A stretch of DNA of 64,000 nucleotides, taken from Streptomyces rhizoryzae (GTDB lineage Bacteria; Actinomycetota; Actinomycetes; Streptomycetales; Streptomycetaceae). Shown piece by piece: positions 43,920 through 53,158 of this stretch (positions are counted from its first letter, which is position 1; each line of letters opens with the position of its first letter). The DNA is taken from assembly GCF_023155275.1 (NCBI RefSeq), contig NZ_JALMUV010000029.1, positions 1-64,000 of the forward strand. Reading direction: 5' to 3'. Both the position numbers and the translations under genes were made by a program. The notes below the pieces were generated by a model. The model searched no databases and was not told the DNA's origin. It saw nothing but the letters and a program-made list of their open reading frames with translations.

Positions 43920-45971
43920 TCAGTCGTTGCCGTTGCCCGTGGTCGGCGTCGTCTTCTGGATCTGGAGCAGGAACTCCGCGTTGGACTTCGTCTGCTTCAT
44001 CTTGTCCAGCAGCAGCTCGATGGCCTGCTGCTGGTCCAGCGCGTGCAGCACCCGGCGCAGCTTCCAGACGATGGACAGCTCCTCGCTGCCCATGAGGATC
44101 TCCTCCTTGCGGGTGCTGGACGCGTCCACGTCCACCGCGGGGAAGATGCGCTTGTCGGAGAGCTTGCGATCGAGCTTGAGCTCCAGGTTGCCGGTGCCCT
44201 TGAACTCCTCGAAGATCACCTCGTCCATCCGGGAGCCGGTCTCGACCAGCGCGGTGGCCAGGATGGTCAGCGAACCGCCGTCCTCGATGTTCCGCGCGGC
44301 ACCGAAGAAGCGCTTCGGCGGGTAGAGCGCGGTCGAGTCGACACCACCGGACAGGATGCGGCCGGAGGCGGGCGCCGCGAGGTTGTACGCGCGGCCCAGG
44401 CGGGTGATGGAGTCCAGCAGCACGACCACGTCGTGACCCAGCTCGACGAGGCGCTTGGCGCGCTCGATGGCCAGCTCGGCGACGGTGGTGTGGTCCTCGG
44501 CCGGGCGGTCGAAGGTCGAGGAGATGACCTCGCCCTTGACCGACCGCTGCATGTCGGTGACCTCTTCGGGACGCTCGTCGACGAGGACGACCATCAGGTG
44601 GCACTCGGGGTTGTTGCGGGTGATCGAGTTGGCGATCGCCTGCATGATCATGGTCTTGCCGGTCTTCGGCGGCGCCACGATCAGACCGCGCTGGCCCTTG
44701 CCGATCGGGGTGATCAGGTCGATGATCCGGGTCGTCAGCCCGCCCGACTCACCCTCCAGGCGCAGCCGCTCCTGCGGGTAAAGGGGCGTCAGCTTCCCGA
44801 ACTCGGCGCGCTGGCGGCCCTGTTCGGGCGCCATGCTGTTGACGCTGTCCAGCCGCACCAGGGCGTTGAACTTCTCGCGCCGCTCGCCGTCCTTGGGCTG
44901 GCGGACCGCGCCGGTGACGTGGTCGCCCTTGCGCAGGCCGTTCTTGCGGACCTGGGCGAGCGAGACGTACACGTCGTTCGGCCCGGGGAGGTAGCCGGAG
45001 GTCCGGATGAACGCGTAGTTGTCGAGGATGTCGAGGATGCCCGCGACGGGGATCAGCACGTCGTCCTCGGACAGCTGCGGCTCGTTGGCGAACTCCTCGC
45101 GGCCGCGGCGGCCCCGGCGGTCGCGGTAGCGCCCGCGCCGGCCGCGCCGGCCGCCGTCGAAGTCCTCGTCGTCGCCGTCCCGGCGGTCGCGCTGGCGGTT
45201 GCCGCCCTGACCGCCGCCGTCGCCGGCGTCGCTCTTGCGGCGGTCCCCCCGGTCGCGGTCCCGCTCCCGGTCCCGGTCGCGGTCCCGCCGGCCGCGCTCG
45301 CCCTTCTGGCCGCGCTCCTGGCGGTCACCGCGCTCCTGGCGCTCGCCGCCCTTGGCGGACCGGCCGTCGCCGGCGTCCTGCGCGGCGGTCTCGGTACGGG
45401 CCTCGGTCTTGACCGCGGTGGCGGCCTCGGCCTTGGTCTCGCCCTCGGGGCTGCCCGCGGGGGCGGTGGCCCGGCGCCGGCGGCGCTCACCGGCCGGGGC
45501 CTCGTCGGTGGGGGCACCTCCCTGGTCGAGCGAAGCCGAGACCTTGGGGGACGGCTGGCCGGGGATGTCGATCTGCTGCTGGGCCCCGGCCTTCTCCCCG
45601 GTCTTGACCGCCTTGGCGGCCTTCTCGGTCTTGGCCGCCGGCTCGGCCTCCTCGCCGGTACGGGCCTTGGAGGTCGTACGGCGCTTGGGCTTGGTCTCGG
45701 TGTCGGCGGGCGCGTCGGCCTTGGCAGCGGTTCCGGAGCCGGCTGCCTGCCTCTCCTTGATGACCTCGATCAGCTGGCTCTTGCGCATCCGCGCGGTGCC
45801 CTTGATACCGAGGCCGGAGGCAACCTGCTGCAGCTCCGCCAGGACCATGCCCTCAAGGCCGGTGCCGGAACGGCGGCGCCGCGTGGTGGCAGGCGCGGCG
45901 GGAGCGTCCGTGGCGGGCGTGGTGGCACTGCCATCGGTGCGCGCGCCCATCAGATCGGTGGTGTCGCTCAC
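43920..45971 (-). CDS. rho: Transcription termination factor Rho, actinobacterial long form
   Basis: This 683-residue hexameric RNA helicase starts with an N-terminal Rho-N/SAP-like segment (RMRKSQLIEVIKER, about 64-77). A long disordered region precedes an Arg/Asp/Glu/Gly-rich insert (about 210-297) absent from E. coli Rho, then the cold-shock RNA-binding domain and the ATPase core with P-loop APPKTGKT near residue 430. Such inserts in high-GC Gram-positives allow termination on structured RNA. The gene has a long leader (over 300 nt), common for autoregulated rho. Confidence 0.96.
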   Translation of the reverse strand: MSDTTDLMGARTDGSATTPATDAPAAPATTRRRRSGTGLEGMVLAELQQVASGLGIKGTARMRKSQLIEVIKERQAAGSGTAAKADAPADTETKPKRRTTSKARTGEEAEPAAKTEKAAKAVKTGEKAGAQQQIDIPGQPSPKVSASLDQGGAPTDEAPAGERRRRRATAPAGSPEGETKAEAATAVKTEARTETAAQDAGDGRSAKGGERQERGDRQERGQKGERGRRDRDRDRERDRDRGDRRKSDAGDGGGQGGNRQRDRRDGDDEDFDGGRRGRRGRYRDRRGRRGREEFANEPQLSEDDVLIPVAGILDILDNYAFIRTSGYLPGPNDVYVSLAQVRKNGLRKGDHVTGAVRQPKDGERREKFNALVRLDSVNSMAPEQGRQRAEFGKLTPLYPQERLRLEGESGGLTTRIIDLITPIGKGQRGLIVAPPKTGKTMIMQAIANSITRNNPECHLMVVLVDERPEEVTDMQRSVKGEVISSTFDRPAEDHTTVAELAIERAKRLVELGHDVVVLLDSITRLGRAYNLAAPASGRILSGGVDSTALYPPKRFFGAARNIEDGGSLTILATALVETGSRMDEVIFEEFKGTGNLELKLDRKLSDKRIFPAVDVDASSTRKEEILMGSEELSIVWKLRRVLHALDQQQAIELLLDKMKQTKSNAEFLLQIQKTTPTTGNGND

Positions 45972-46347
45972 GAAGGGTCCTTCCCTGGAGCGGGCGTCGG
46001 CCTGTCTGGCTCGGCGACCGGTTGTGCTGTCCGGCTGGGTCCTTGGTCTTGCGGACCGGGCCGGGGCGGTGGTCCCGCCGGATACGGCGGAAAGATCAAT
46101 TCAGGGCTCCGGCGTGAAGATGTTGAGGTGTGGCTGGTGTCGTCACGCCGATTCCGGAGCTTTGCTCACTCCTGCTCAGGACAAAAGCTCCAAGCAGTTT
46201 GGGAGGCTCCCGGAAGAAAGTGGTCCCGATGGGGGACCCGAAGCACCGCGCCAGACTGGCGTCGGGTACTGACTTGAGGTTAACACTACCGGATCCAACA
46301 AACATTCCCCCTCTCCAAGACCGGCAATCGTTGATCACTCCGTGTGA
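45972..46347 (-). promoter_or_regulatory. Long rho leader and promoter region
   Basis: These 376 nt without a gene form the rho upstream region. Near the far end, on the minus strand, GGAAT (46304-46308) is followed after 19 nt by GTT, one base off the sigma-R consensus, and overlaps a TAGTGT -10 box (46283-46288). The resulting leader of about 310 nt contains the inverted repeat GGAGCTTT / AAAGCTCC (46156-46163, 46184-46191). Rho genes are often self-attenuated in such leaders. Confidence 0.5.
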
Positions 46348-47265
46348 TCACCCGGCGAGCGGCAGCACACACGTGCCGACCGCGTCGAGGGTCAGCCGGT
46401 TGGCCGCCCACCCCTCTCCCGCCAGCGCCGCGACCTTGTCGGCCGTGGCCTCTTCCACCAGCGCGAGCACCGTGGGGCCCGCACCGGAGATGACCGCGGG
46501 GACGCCGTCCGCGCGCAGTCGGTTCACCAGGCCCACGCTCTCCGGCATCGCGGGGGCGCGGTAGTCCTGGTGAAGTCGGTCCTCGGTCGCGGCGAGCAGC
46601 AGCTCGGGGCGCCTGGTCAGGGCCTCGACGAGCAGTGCGGCGCGGCCGGCGTTGGCCGCCGCGTCCCCGTGCGGGACGGTGCGCGGCAGCAGCCCGCGGG
46701 CGGTCTCGGTCAGTACCGGCTTCCCCGGGACGAAGACCACCGGAACGACGGAAGGGGCCGGTTCCATCCGGATCGCCCGCGCGGTGCCGGTGTCCGTCCA
46801 GGCGAGCGTGAAACCGCCGAGCAGGCAGGCGGCGACGTTGTCGGGGTGGCCCTCGATCTCGTTGGCCAGCTCCAGCAGCGCGGCGTCGTCGAGCTTCTGC
46901 TCGCCGCCTATCGTCACGGCGCGGGCGGCGACGATCCCGGCGCAGATGGCGGCCGAGGAGGAGCCCAGGCCGCGGCCGTGCGGGATGCGGTTGGCGCAGA
47001 CGATCTCCAGGCCGCGCGGCTGCCCCCCGAGCACGTCGAAGGCGGCGCGCATGGCCCGTACGAGCAGGTGGCTCTCGTCGCGCGGCAGCGTGTCGGCCCC
47101 CTCGCCGGCGATGTCGACGTGCAGGCCGGAGTCGGCGACCCGTACCACGACGTCGTCGTACAGGCCCAGGGAAAGACCCAGGGCATCGAAGCCGGGACCG
47201 AGATTGGCGCTGGTAGCGGGGGTGCGCACCCGGACGGCGGCGGCGCGGAACGCGGGACCGGCCAT
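46348..47265 (-). CDS. thrB: Homoserine kinase
   Basis: This 305-residue GHMP-family kinase phosphorylates homoserine with ATP in threonine synthesis. The GHMP ATP-binding loop PHGRGLGSSSAA (95-106) is intact, as is the N-terminal substrate motif PATSANLGPGFD. The start at 47265 follows GGAGAG; 16 upstream in-frame codons are rejected. It lies downstream of thrC after a 384-nt gap containing a terminator, so it is probably transcribed separately, with a TAGGCT -10 candidate at 47412-47417. Confidence 0.95.
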   Translation of the reverse strand: MAGPAFRAAAVRVRTPATSANLGPGFDALGLSLGLYDDVVVRVADSGLHVDIAGEGADTLPRDESHLLVRAMRAAFDVLGGQPRGLEIVCANRIPHGRGLGSSSAAICAGIVAARAVTIGGEQKLDDAALLELANEIEGHPDNVAACLLGGFTLAWTDTGTARAIRMEPAPSVVPVVFVPGKPVLTETARGLLPRTVPHGDAAANAGRAALLVEALTRRPELLLAATEDRLHQDYRAPAMPESVGLVNRLRADGVPAVISGAGPTVLALVEEATADKVAALAGEGWAANRLTLDAVGTCVLPLAG

Positions 47266-47500
47266 CGCTCGATGACTCTCCTTGATTGATGCTGCGGTAC
47301 TGCCCCCGAGCACAGCTCCGCGGCGCCGAGGCGCCCGGACGGCTCGTGGGGTCTGTTCTGACCTGCCCTGCGCGCCACTGCGTTATGCCGTGGGGAGGGG
47401 AGTTGGGTGCCAGCCTATCGAAGGAAGGTTCTGTCGCGACATAGGGCGCACAGGAGGCGCACGATGCGTGTCGCGCGCCATGCCGTGCCCCGACGCCGCC

Positions 47501-47536
47501 TTTGCAGCGTTTGCTGCGTTTGCTGCGTTTGCAGCC
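47501..47536. repeat. Four tandem 9-bp repeats upstream of thrB
   Basis: The unit is TTTGC(A/T)GCG, four contiguous copies with the order A, T, T, A at the variable base and a final C for G. It is less GC-rich than its surroundings. On the thrB coding strand the unit reads CGCAGCAAA. Confidence 0.8.
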
Positions 47537-47576
47537 CGCGCGGGTGCCGCCCCGCGTCGGCGGGAGCGCCCGGCGC

Positions 47577-47612
47577 GGGGGATGACGGGCGGCCGGCCGG
47601 CCCGTCATCCCC
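47577..47612 (-). terminator. Terminator after thrC
   Basis: GGGGATGACGGGC and GCCCGTCATCCCC form a perfect 13-pair stem with a GC loop that can itself fold, 38 nt after the thrC stop codon. Confidence 0.78.
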
Positions 47613-47649
47613 GTCGCGTCGCGGCAGGTCCGGGGGGTGCCCGGACCGG

Positions 47650-48735
47650 TCAGCCGAGGCCGAGCCGCTCGGCGGCGGCGTCCGCGTCGACCGGGACCGT
47701 GACCGGCTGCGGGGCACCGGCCACCGCCCAGTCCGGGTCCTTGAGGCCGTTGCCGGTGACGGTGCAGACGATCCGCTGGCCCGGATCGACCTTGCCCTCC
47801 TGCGCGGCCTTGAGCAGACCGGCGACCGAGGCGGCCGACGCGGGCTCCACGAAGACACCCTCCTTGGCCGCCAACAGGCGGTAGGCGGCCAGGATTTGAC
47901 GGTCCGTCACCTCATCGATGAGGCCGCCGGACTCGTCCCGGGCGCGCTCGGCGAACTCCCACGAGGCGGGGTTGCCGATCCGGATCGCGGTGGCGATGGT
48001 GTGCGGGTCCTTCACGACCTCGCCGCGCACGATCGGGGCGCTGCCGGACGCCTGGAAGCCCCACATCCGCGGGGTGCGGGCGGCGAGGCCGTCGGCCGCG
48101 TACTCGCGGTAGCCCTTCCAGTAGGCGGTGATGTTGCCGGCGTTGCCGACGGGCAGCACATGGATGTCCGGGGCGTCGCCGAGCATGTCGACGATCTCGA
48201 AGGCGGCGGTCTTCTGGCCCTCGATGCGCACCGGGTTGACGGAGTTCACAAGTGCGACCGGGTACTTCTCGGAGAGGCCGCGGGCCAGCGTCAGGCAGTC
48301 GTCGAAATTTCCGTCGACCTGGAGGATCTTGGCGCCGTGCACCAGCGCCTGGCCCATCTTGCCGAGCGCGATCTTGCCCTGCGGGACCAGCACCGCGCAG
48401 ACCATCTGGGCCCGGACCGCGTAGGCGGCGGCCGAGGCGGAGGTGTTGCCGGTGGAGGCGCAGATGACGGCCTTGGCGCCCTCCTCCTTGGCGCGGGTGA
48501 TGGCCATCGTCATCCCGCGGTCCTTGAACGACCCGGTGGGGTTGGCACCCTCGACCTTGAGGTGCACCTCGCAGCCCGTGAGCTCGGACAGCACCTGGGC
48601 CGGCACCAGCGGCGTACCGCCCTCCCGGAGGGTGACGGCCTCGGTGGTGTCGCTGACCGGCAGCCGGTCGCGGTACTCCTCGATGATTCCGCGCCACTGA
48701 CCGTTCGCGGTGGTCACGGTGGAATTGGCAGACAT
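47650..48735 (-). CDS. thrC: Threonine synthase
   Basis: This 361-residue fold-type II PLP enzyme converts O-phosphohomoserine to threonine. The PLP lysine is Lys71 in NPTGSFKDRGM, and the phosphate-binding loop reads STGNTSASAAAYA; PVGNAGN and CTVTGNGLKD follow. Length fits the short bacterial class. It starts 8 nt after the hom stop, so hom and thrC form one operon. Confidence 0.96.
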   Translation of the reverse strand: MSANSTVTTANGQWRGIIEEYRDRLPVSDTTEAVTLREGGTPLVPAQVLSELTGCEVHLKVEGANPTGSFKDRGMTMAITRAKEEGAKAVICASTGNTSASAAAYAVRAQMVCAVLVPQGKIALGKMGQALVHGAKILQVDGNFDDCLTLARGLSEKYPVALVNSVNPVRIEGQKTAAFEIVDMLGDAPDIHVLPVGNAGNITAYWKGYREYAADGLAARTPRMWGFQASGSAPIVRGEVVKDPHTIATAIRIGNPASWEFAERARDESGGLIDEVTDRQILAAYRLLAAKEGVFVEPASAASVAGLLKAAQEGKVDPGQRIVCTVTGNGLKDPDWAVAGAPQPVTVPVDADAAAERLGLG

Positions 48736-48743
48736 GGGTTCCT

Positions 48744-50036
48744 TTACTCCCCTTCGACCCGCATGATGCTGACGACACCGCGGACGGTGTCCAGCTCGCG
48801 CAGCGCCCCGACCGTCGAGGACAGGGCCGCGTCGGTCGCCCGGTGGGTGACGACGACGAGGTCCGCCTCTCCGTCCTTGCCCTGCTGGCGGACCGTATCG
48901 ATCGATACGCCGTGTTCGGCGAAGACCGTCGCGACCTGTGCCAGAACGCCCGGCTTGTCGGCCACGTCGAGACTGATGTGGTAGCGGGTGACGACCTCAC
49001 CCATCGGGCTCACGGGCAGCGCGGTGTACGCCGACTCCCCCGGCCCGGTGGCTCCGGCGAGCTTGTTGCGGCAGACCGCGACGAGGTCGCCGAGGACCGC
49101 GGAGGCGGTCGGCGAGCCGCCCGCCCCGGGCCCGTAGAACATCAGCTGGCCGGCCGCGTCGGCCTCCACGAAGACCGCGTTGTACGCCTCGCGGACGGAG
49201 GCCAGCGGATGCGACAGCGGGATCATCGCCGGGTGCACCCGCGCGGTCACCGAGCCGCCGTCCGCGGCCCGCTCACAGATCGCCAGCAGCTTGACGGTGC
49301 ACCCCATCCGCTTGGCGGAGGCGATGTCGGCCGCGGTGACCTCGGTGATGCCCTCGCGGTGCACGTCGTCGATGGTGACCCGGGTGTGGAAGGCGATCCC
49401 GGCCAGGATCGCGGCCTTGGCGGCGGCGTCGAAGCCCTCGACGTCGGCGGTCGGGTCGGCCTCGGCGTAGCCCAGCGCGGTGGCCTCGTCCAGCGCCTCG
49501 CTGTAGCCGGCGCCGGTGGTGTCCATCTTGTCGAGGATGAAGTTCGTGGTGCCGTTGACGATGCCGAGGACGCGGTTGACCTTGTCGCCGGCCAGCGACT
49601 CGCGCAGCGGGCGCACCAGCGGGATCGCACCGGCGACCGCCGCCTCGTAGTACAGGTCGGCGCCGTGCTTCTCGGCCGCCGCGTGCAGCGCGGCACCGTC
49701 GGCCGCGACCAGCGCCTTGTTGGCCGACACCACGCTGGCGCCGTGCTCGAAAGCGGTGGTGATCAGGGCGCGGGCCGGTTCGATCCCGCCGATCACCTCG
49801 ATGACGACGTCGATGTCACCGCGTTTGACCAGCGCGGTCGCGTCGGTGGTGATCAGCTCGGCCGGGACGCCGGCCCGCACCCGCTCCGGGCGGCGGACGG
49901 CGATCCCGGCGAGCTCCACGGGCGCCCCGATGCGGGCGGCGAGGTCGTCGGCGTGCGTCGTCATGATGCGCGCCACCTCTGAGCCGACCACACCACAGCC
50001 CAGCAGCGCCACCTTCAGCGGACGCGTACGCATCAT
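48744..50036 (-). CDS. hom: Homoserine dehydrogenase
   Basis: This 430-residue enzyme reduces aspartate semialdehyde to homoserine. The Rossmann motif is LLGCGVVGSEVA near the N-terminus and the catalytic region contains NGTTNFIL. A C-terminal ACT domain (about 350-425, ADKPGVLAQVATVFAEHGVSI) gives threonine feedback control. Two ATGs in a row (50036, 50033) follow a GAGG site, and either may be used. The 157-nt gap after lysA contains a CCGGATG / CATCCGG inverted repeat, possibly a weak lysA terminator or leader element. Confidence 0.96.
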   Translation of the reverse strand: MMRTRPLKVALLGCGVVGSEVARIMTTHADDLAARIGAPVELAGIAVRRPERVRAGVPAELITTDATALVKRGDIDVVIEVIGGIEPARALITTAFEHGASVVSANKALVAADGAALHAAAEKHGADLYYEAAVAGAIPLVRPLRESLAGDKVNRVLGIVNGTTNFILDKMDTTGAGYSEALDEATALGYAEADPTADVEGFDAAAKAAILAGIAFHTRVTIDDVHREGITEVTAADIASAKRMGCTVKLLAICERAADGGSVTARVHPAMIPLSHPLASVREAYNAVFVEADAAGQLMFYGPGAGGSPTASAVLGDLVAVCRNKLAGATGPGESAYTALPVSPMGEVVTRYHISLDVADKPGVLAQVATVFAEHGVSIDTVRQQGKDGEADLVVVTHRATDAALSSTVGALRELDTVRGVVSIMRVEGE

Positions 50037-50193
50037 TCGACCTCGTCTTTTCTTCGTTCCAGCGGTTTCATGCTCGGTCACGCACCAGTTTCCTGGTCGT
50101 GGTCCAGTCTCACGCACCGGATGACGGTTTCCGCCGTTCGTCCGGATGCCGAGACATTTATTTCATCCGGGGCCCGCTCCCGGCGATCCGCCC

Positions 50194-51585
50194 CTACCCG
50201 ACATCCAACCGCAGGAGATCTTCCTCCGTCTCCCGCCGGACGATCACCCGGGCCGCACCGTCGGCGACCGCCACCACCGGCGGCCGCAGCGCGTGGTTGT
50301 AGTTGCTCGCCATGGACCGGCAGTACGCACCGGTGGCCGGCACCGCCAGCAGGTCACCGGGCGCCGTATCGGCGGGCAGGAAGGCGTCCCGGACGACGAT
50401 GTCGCCGCTCTCGCAGTGCTTGCCGACCACCCGCGACAGCATCGGCTCGGCCTGCGACATCCGGGAGGCCAGCACCACGCTGTACTCCGCGTCGTAGAGC
50501 GCCGTGCGGATGTTGTCCGACATCCCGCCGTCCACCGAGACGTACGTCCGCAGGCCCTCCAGCTCCTTGACCGTACCGACCTCGTAGAGCGTGAAGGCCG
50601 TCGGCCCCACGATCGCCCGCCCCGGCTCGACCGACAGCCGCGGCACGCCCAGCCCGGCGGCCTCGCACTCCTTGCCGACGATCTCCCGCAGCGCCCGGGC
50701 GATCTCGTGCGGCTCACGCGGATCGTCGTCCGAGGTGTACGCGATGCCCAGGCCGCCGCCGAGGTCGATCTCCGGCAGCTCGATGCCGTGCTCGTCCCGC
50801 ACCTCGGCCAGCAGCTGCACCACCCGCCGCGCGGAGACCTCGAAACCGGCCATGTCGAAGATCTGCGAGCCGATGTGGCTGTGCACGCCGATGAGTTCGA
50901 GCCCGTCCAGCTTCAGCGCGCGCCGCACCGCCTCGGCGGCCTGGCCGCCGGCCAGCGCGATGCCGAACTTCTGGTCCTCGTGCGCGGTGGCGATGAACTC
51001 GTGGGTGTGCGCCTCGACACCCACCGTCACCCGGATCTGCACCCGCTGCCGCTTGCCCAGCCGCTCCGCGATGTGCGCGACCCGCACGATCTCCTGGAAC
51101 GAGTCGAGCACGATCCGCCCGACGCCGGCCTCGACGGCCCGGGTGATCTCCTCGGTGCTCTTGTTGTTGCCGTGCAGCGCGATCCGCTCCGCGGGCATCC
51201 CCGCGTCCAGCGCCGTCGCCAGCTCACCCCCCGAGCACACGTCGAGGTTGAGGCCCTCCTCGTGCAGCCACCGCACGATGGCCCGGGACAGGAACGCCTT
51301 GCCCGCGTAGAAGACGTCGGCGTCCGGCCCGAACGCGTCCTTCCAGGACCGGCAGCGCGCCCGGAAGTCCTCCTCGTCCAGGAAGTACGCCGGCGTGCCG
51401 AACTCCTCGGCGAGCGCGGTCACGGCCAGCCCGCCGACCGTCACCGCACCGTCGGCGTCACGCCGGACGGTGCGGGACCAGACGCGCGGGTCAAGGGAGT
51501 TGAGGTCGGCGGGCGGCGCGGTGTAGTGCCCCTCGGGCAGTACGTCGCCATGCCGGGGCCCTGCGGGATGCGCGGAACGGCTCAT
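50194..51585 (-). CDS. lysA: Diaminopimelate decarboxylase
   Basis: This 463-residue fold-type III PLP enzyme converts meso-diaminopimelate to lysine. Visible residues are the PLP lysine in FYAGKAF (Lys96), the glycine-rich phosphate loop GGGLGIAYT and the active-site CESGD. The enzyme competes with peptidoglycan synthesis for LL/meso-DAP. It heads the lysA-hom-thrC group after the ArgRS-like gene (131-nt gap), in the conserved actinobacterial order argS-like/lysA/hom/thrC/thrB. Confidence 0.96.
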   Translation of the reverse strand: MSRSAHPAGPRHGDVLPEGHYTAPPADLNSLDPRVWSRTVRRDADGAVTVGGLAVTALAEEFGTPAYFLDEEDFRARCRSWKDAFGPDADVFYAGKAFLSRAIVRWLHEEGLNLDVCSGGELATALDAGMPAERIALHGNNKSTEEITRAVEAGVGRIVLDSFQEIVRVAHIAERLGKRQRVQIRVTVGVEAHTHEFIATAHEDQKFGIALAGGQAAEAVRRALKLDGLELIGVHSHIGSQIFDMAGFEVSARRVVQLLAEVRDEHGIELPEIDLGGGLGIAYTSDDDPREPHEIARALREIVGKECEAAGLGVPRLSVEPGRAIVGPTAFTLYEVGTVKELEGLRTYVSVDGGMSDNIRTALYDAEYSVVLASRMSQAEPMLSRVVGKHCESGDIVVRDAFLPADTAPGDLLAVPATGAYCRSMASNYNHALRPPVVAVADGAARVIVRRETEEDLLRLDVG

Positions 51586-51716
51586 AACGGAAACGGTCCC
51601 CTCAAGATCGTTCAGAGGTGGTCATCAGGGCGGCGGCCGGCGGCGCGGTCCCGGCCCGGCCGCGGCGAAAGCGGCCGCTGGCGCGGGCCCCGGGCCTGAC
51701 CGGCACACCATCGGGA

Positions 51717-52787
51717 TCACACATGGTCAGGAGCAGAGATGCCGAGCAGGTGCAGGCCGTTCCCCAGCACCGTCCCGGTGGCCTCGGCAAGGGCCACCCG
51801 CGCGCGGTGCACGGCCAAGGGTTTGCACTCGCCGGCGGGCAGCGGCGGGAACTCCTCCTGCCACCGCAGATACGCGTCCGCGGTGGCCTCCAGATGCCGC
51901 ACCACCCGATCCGGCGCCCACCGCCGCCCCGCGGCCGCCACGGCCGTCGGATACGTCGCGAGACACGTCTCCAGCGCCTGGAGCACGGGAGGGACGGGCT
52001 GCGCGCCCTCGTCGCCGGCGGAGGCCACCACCTGGCCGGGCTCACCGGTGACGGTCACTCCTCGGCCCGGCTCACCGCCGGTCGCCACCACCTCGCCCGG
52101 CTCGCCGGTGAAGCCCAGCTCGCCGGCGTTCCGCACCATGGCGCGGGTGCGGGCGTAGGCGTACTGCACCCGGAACCGCGGATTGTCCTCGTGCTGCACA
52201 GGGCGCTCGGGCACCCGCACCGGATCGGCCGCCGCGGGCTTCAGCAGCACCCACCGCGCCTCGTCGGCGCCCAGCTTCACGACCAGCCCGGCCAGCCCGC
52301 CGTCGTCCTCCACCGCGTCCACCGCGTCGCCGCCCCGCCCCAGGCGCGCCATCACCTCACCCGCGACGCGCTCGCGCGCCCGGGCCCACTCCCCCGCGTA
52401 CCTGGCCGGCCCGGCGGGCCGGCCCGGCCCCTCCGCACCCGCCTCCGGCTCCCCGTACCGCGCGCCGCGCGCCAGTACGTCCGCCACGAGCCCGGCCGTC
52501 GCGCCCGCGCCCAGGTGGAAGTTGAGGAATCCGGGCCCGGCGATCTCGACCCGGGCGATCCCGGCACTGCCGGCCAGCCGCCGGCGCAAGATCTCGGCCA
52601 CCTCACGCGCCGGCAGCCCCGCCTGCCCGGCGAGCTGGAGCGCGACATTGGAGGCGTACTCCCCGCACCCGGGCCGGGGCGCCGGCCGCACCACGATCCG
52701 CGCGGGCACGGCCACGGACAGCTCCCGTTCCGCAACGGCACCGCGCACGGAGCGCAGGACGGTACGGGACAGCTCGGCCGGGGTCAC
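51717..52787 (-). CDS. ArgRS-related anticodon-binding protein without a synthetase core
   Basis: This 356-residue protein resembles arginyl-tRNA synthetase only at its ends. The N-terminal additional domain is at about 5-110 (EYASNVALQLAGQAGL; GPGFLNFHL) and the C-terminal DALR anticodon-binding domain at about 205-350 (RVQYAYARTRAMVRNA). The catalytic Rossmann core with HIGH and KMSK motifs is absent and replaced by an acidic/Gly-rich linker. The position before lysA matches the family annotated NrtL in Streptomyces. It cannot aminoacylate; a tRNA-binding or regulatory role is inference. The start is the GTG at 52787, just after a TACGCT box. Confidence 0.83.
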   Translation of the reverse strand: MTPAELSRTVLRSVRGAVAERELSVAVPARIVVRPAPRPGCGEYASNVALQLAGQAGLPAREVAEILRRRLAGSAGIARVEIAGPGFLNFHLGAGATAGLVADVLARGARYGEPEAGAEGPGRPAGPARYAGEWARARERVAGEVMARLGRGGDAVDAVEDDGGLAGLVVKLGADEARWVLLKPAAADPVRVPERPVQHEDNPRFRVQYAYARTRAMVRNAGELGFTGEPGEVVATGGEPGRGVTVTGEPGQVVASAGDEGAQPVPPVLQALETCLATYPTAVAAAGRRWAPDRVVRHLEATADAYLRWQEEFPPLPAGECKPLAVHRARVALAEATGTVLGNGLHLLGISAPDHV

Positions 52788-52794
52788 ACCCCCA

Positions 52795-52800
52795 GCGTAG
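52795..52800 (-). promoter_or_regulatory. -10 box of leaderless promoter for the ArgRS-like gene
   Basis: TACGCT on the minus strand is followed by 6 nt and the GTG start at 52787, leaving no room for a ribosome-binding site. Confidence 0.5.
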
Positions 52801-53080
52801 GCGAGAGGGACCACCCCCACGCGCACCGATTCCGCCCTGTGGACACCGCCCCGCCGACCCCCGCCGGCCGCCTCCCCGAAACCCCTTTCGCCCCCACCCC
52901 GTCACCCCGCAAACCCCACGGCAAGACCCCGCCCCCCACCGCAAACCCCACGGCCCGCGCCCACCCCGCACAAACCCGAAAACGCCCCTGCCCGCGCCCG
53001 GAACCCGACGGGTGACGCACAGCACAATGCGCCCCCGCCGCGACCGACCGAGCACTGCACCAAGCGACCGAACGGACCAC

Positions 53081-53158
53081 TGACCGGCTGACCGGGGCCG
53101 GCTGACCGACTGACCGGCTGACCGGCTGACCGGGGCCGGCTGACCGACTGACCGGCGG
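53081..53158. repeat. Tandem CTGACCGG-based repeat with 30-bp direct duplication
   Basis: A 30-bp sequence starting TGACCGGCTGACCGGGGC occurs at 53081-53110 and again at 53119-53148. Both are built from CTGACCGG/CTGACCGA octamers. Likely replication slippage; possible protein-binding array. Confidence 0.75.

Larger units (their letters stand above)
47266..47649. other. Intergenic region between thrC and thrB
   Basis: No gene is supported in these 384 nt. They contain the thrC terminator (47577-47612), four tandem 9-mers (47501-47536), a TGTCGCGACA palindrome (47432-47441) and a TAGGCT box on the minus strand (47412-47417) that may be the thrB promoter. Confidence 0.5.

Noticed and set aside
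50037..50193. T-box or lysine riboswitch between lysA and hom
   Set aside because: No T-box sequence and no lysine-aptamer core; only short inverted repeats.
53081..53158. CRISPR array
   Set aside because: Repeat units are contiguous or nearly so, without unique spacers of even length, and there are no cas genes.
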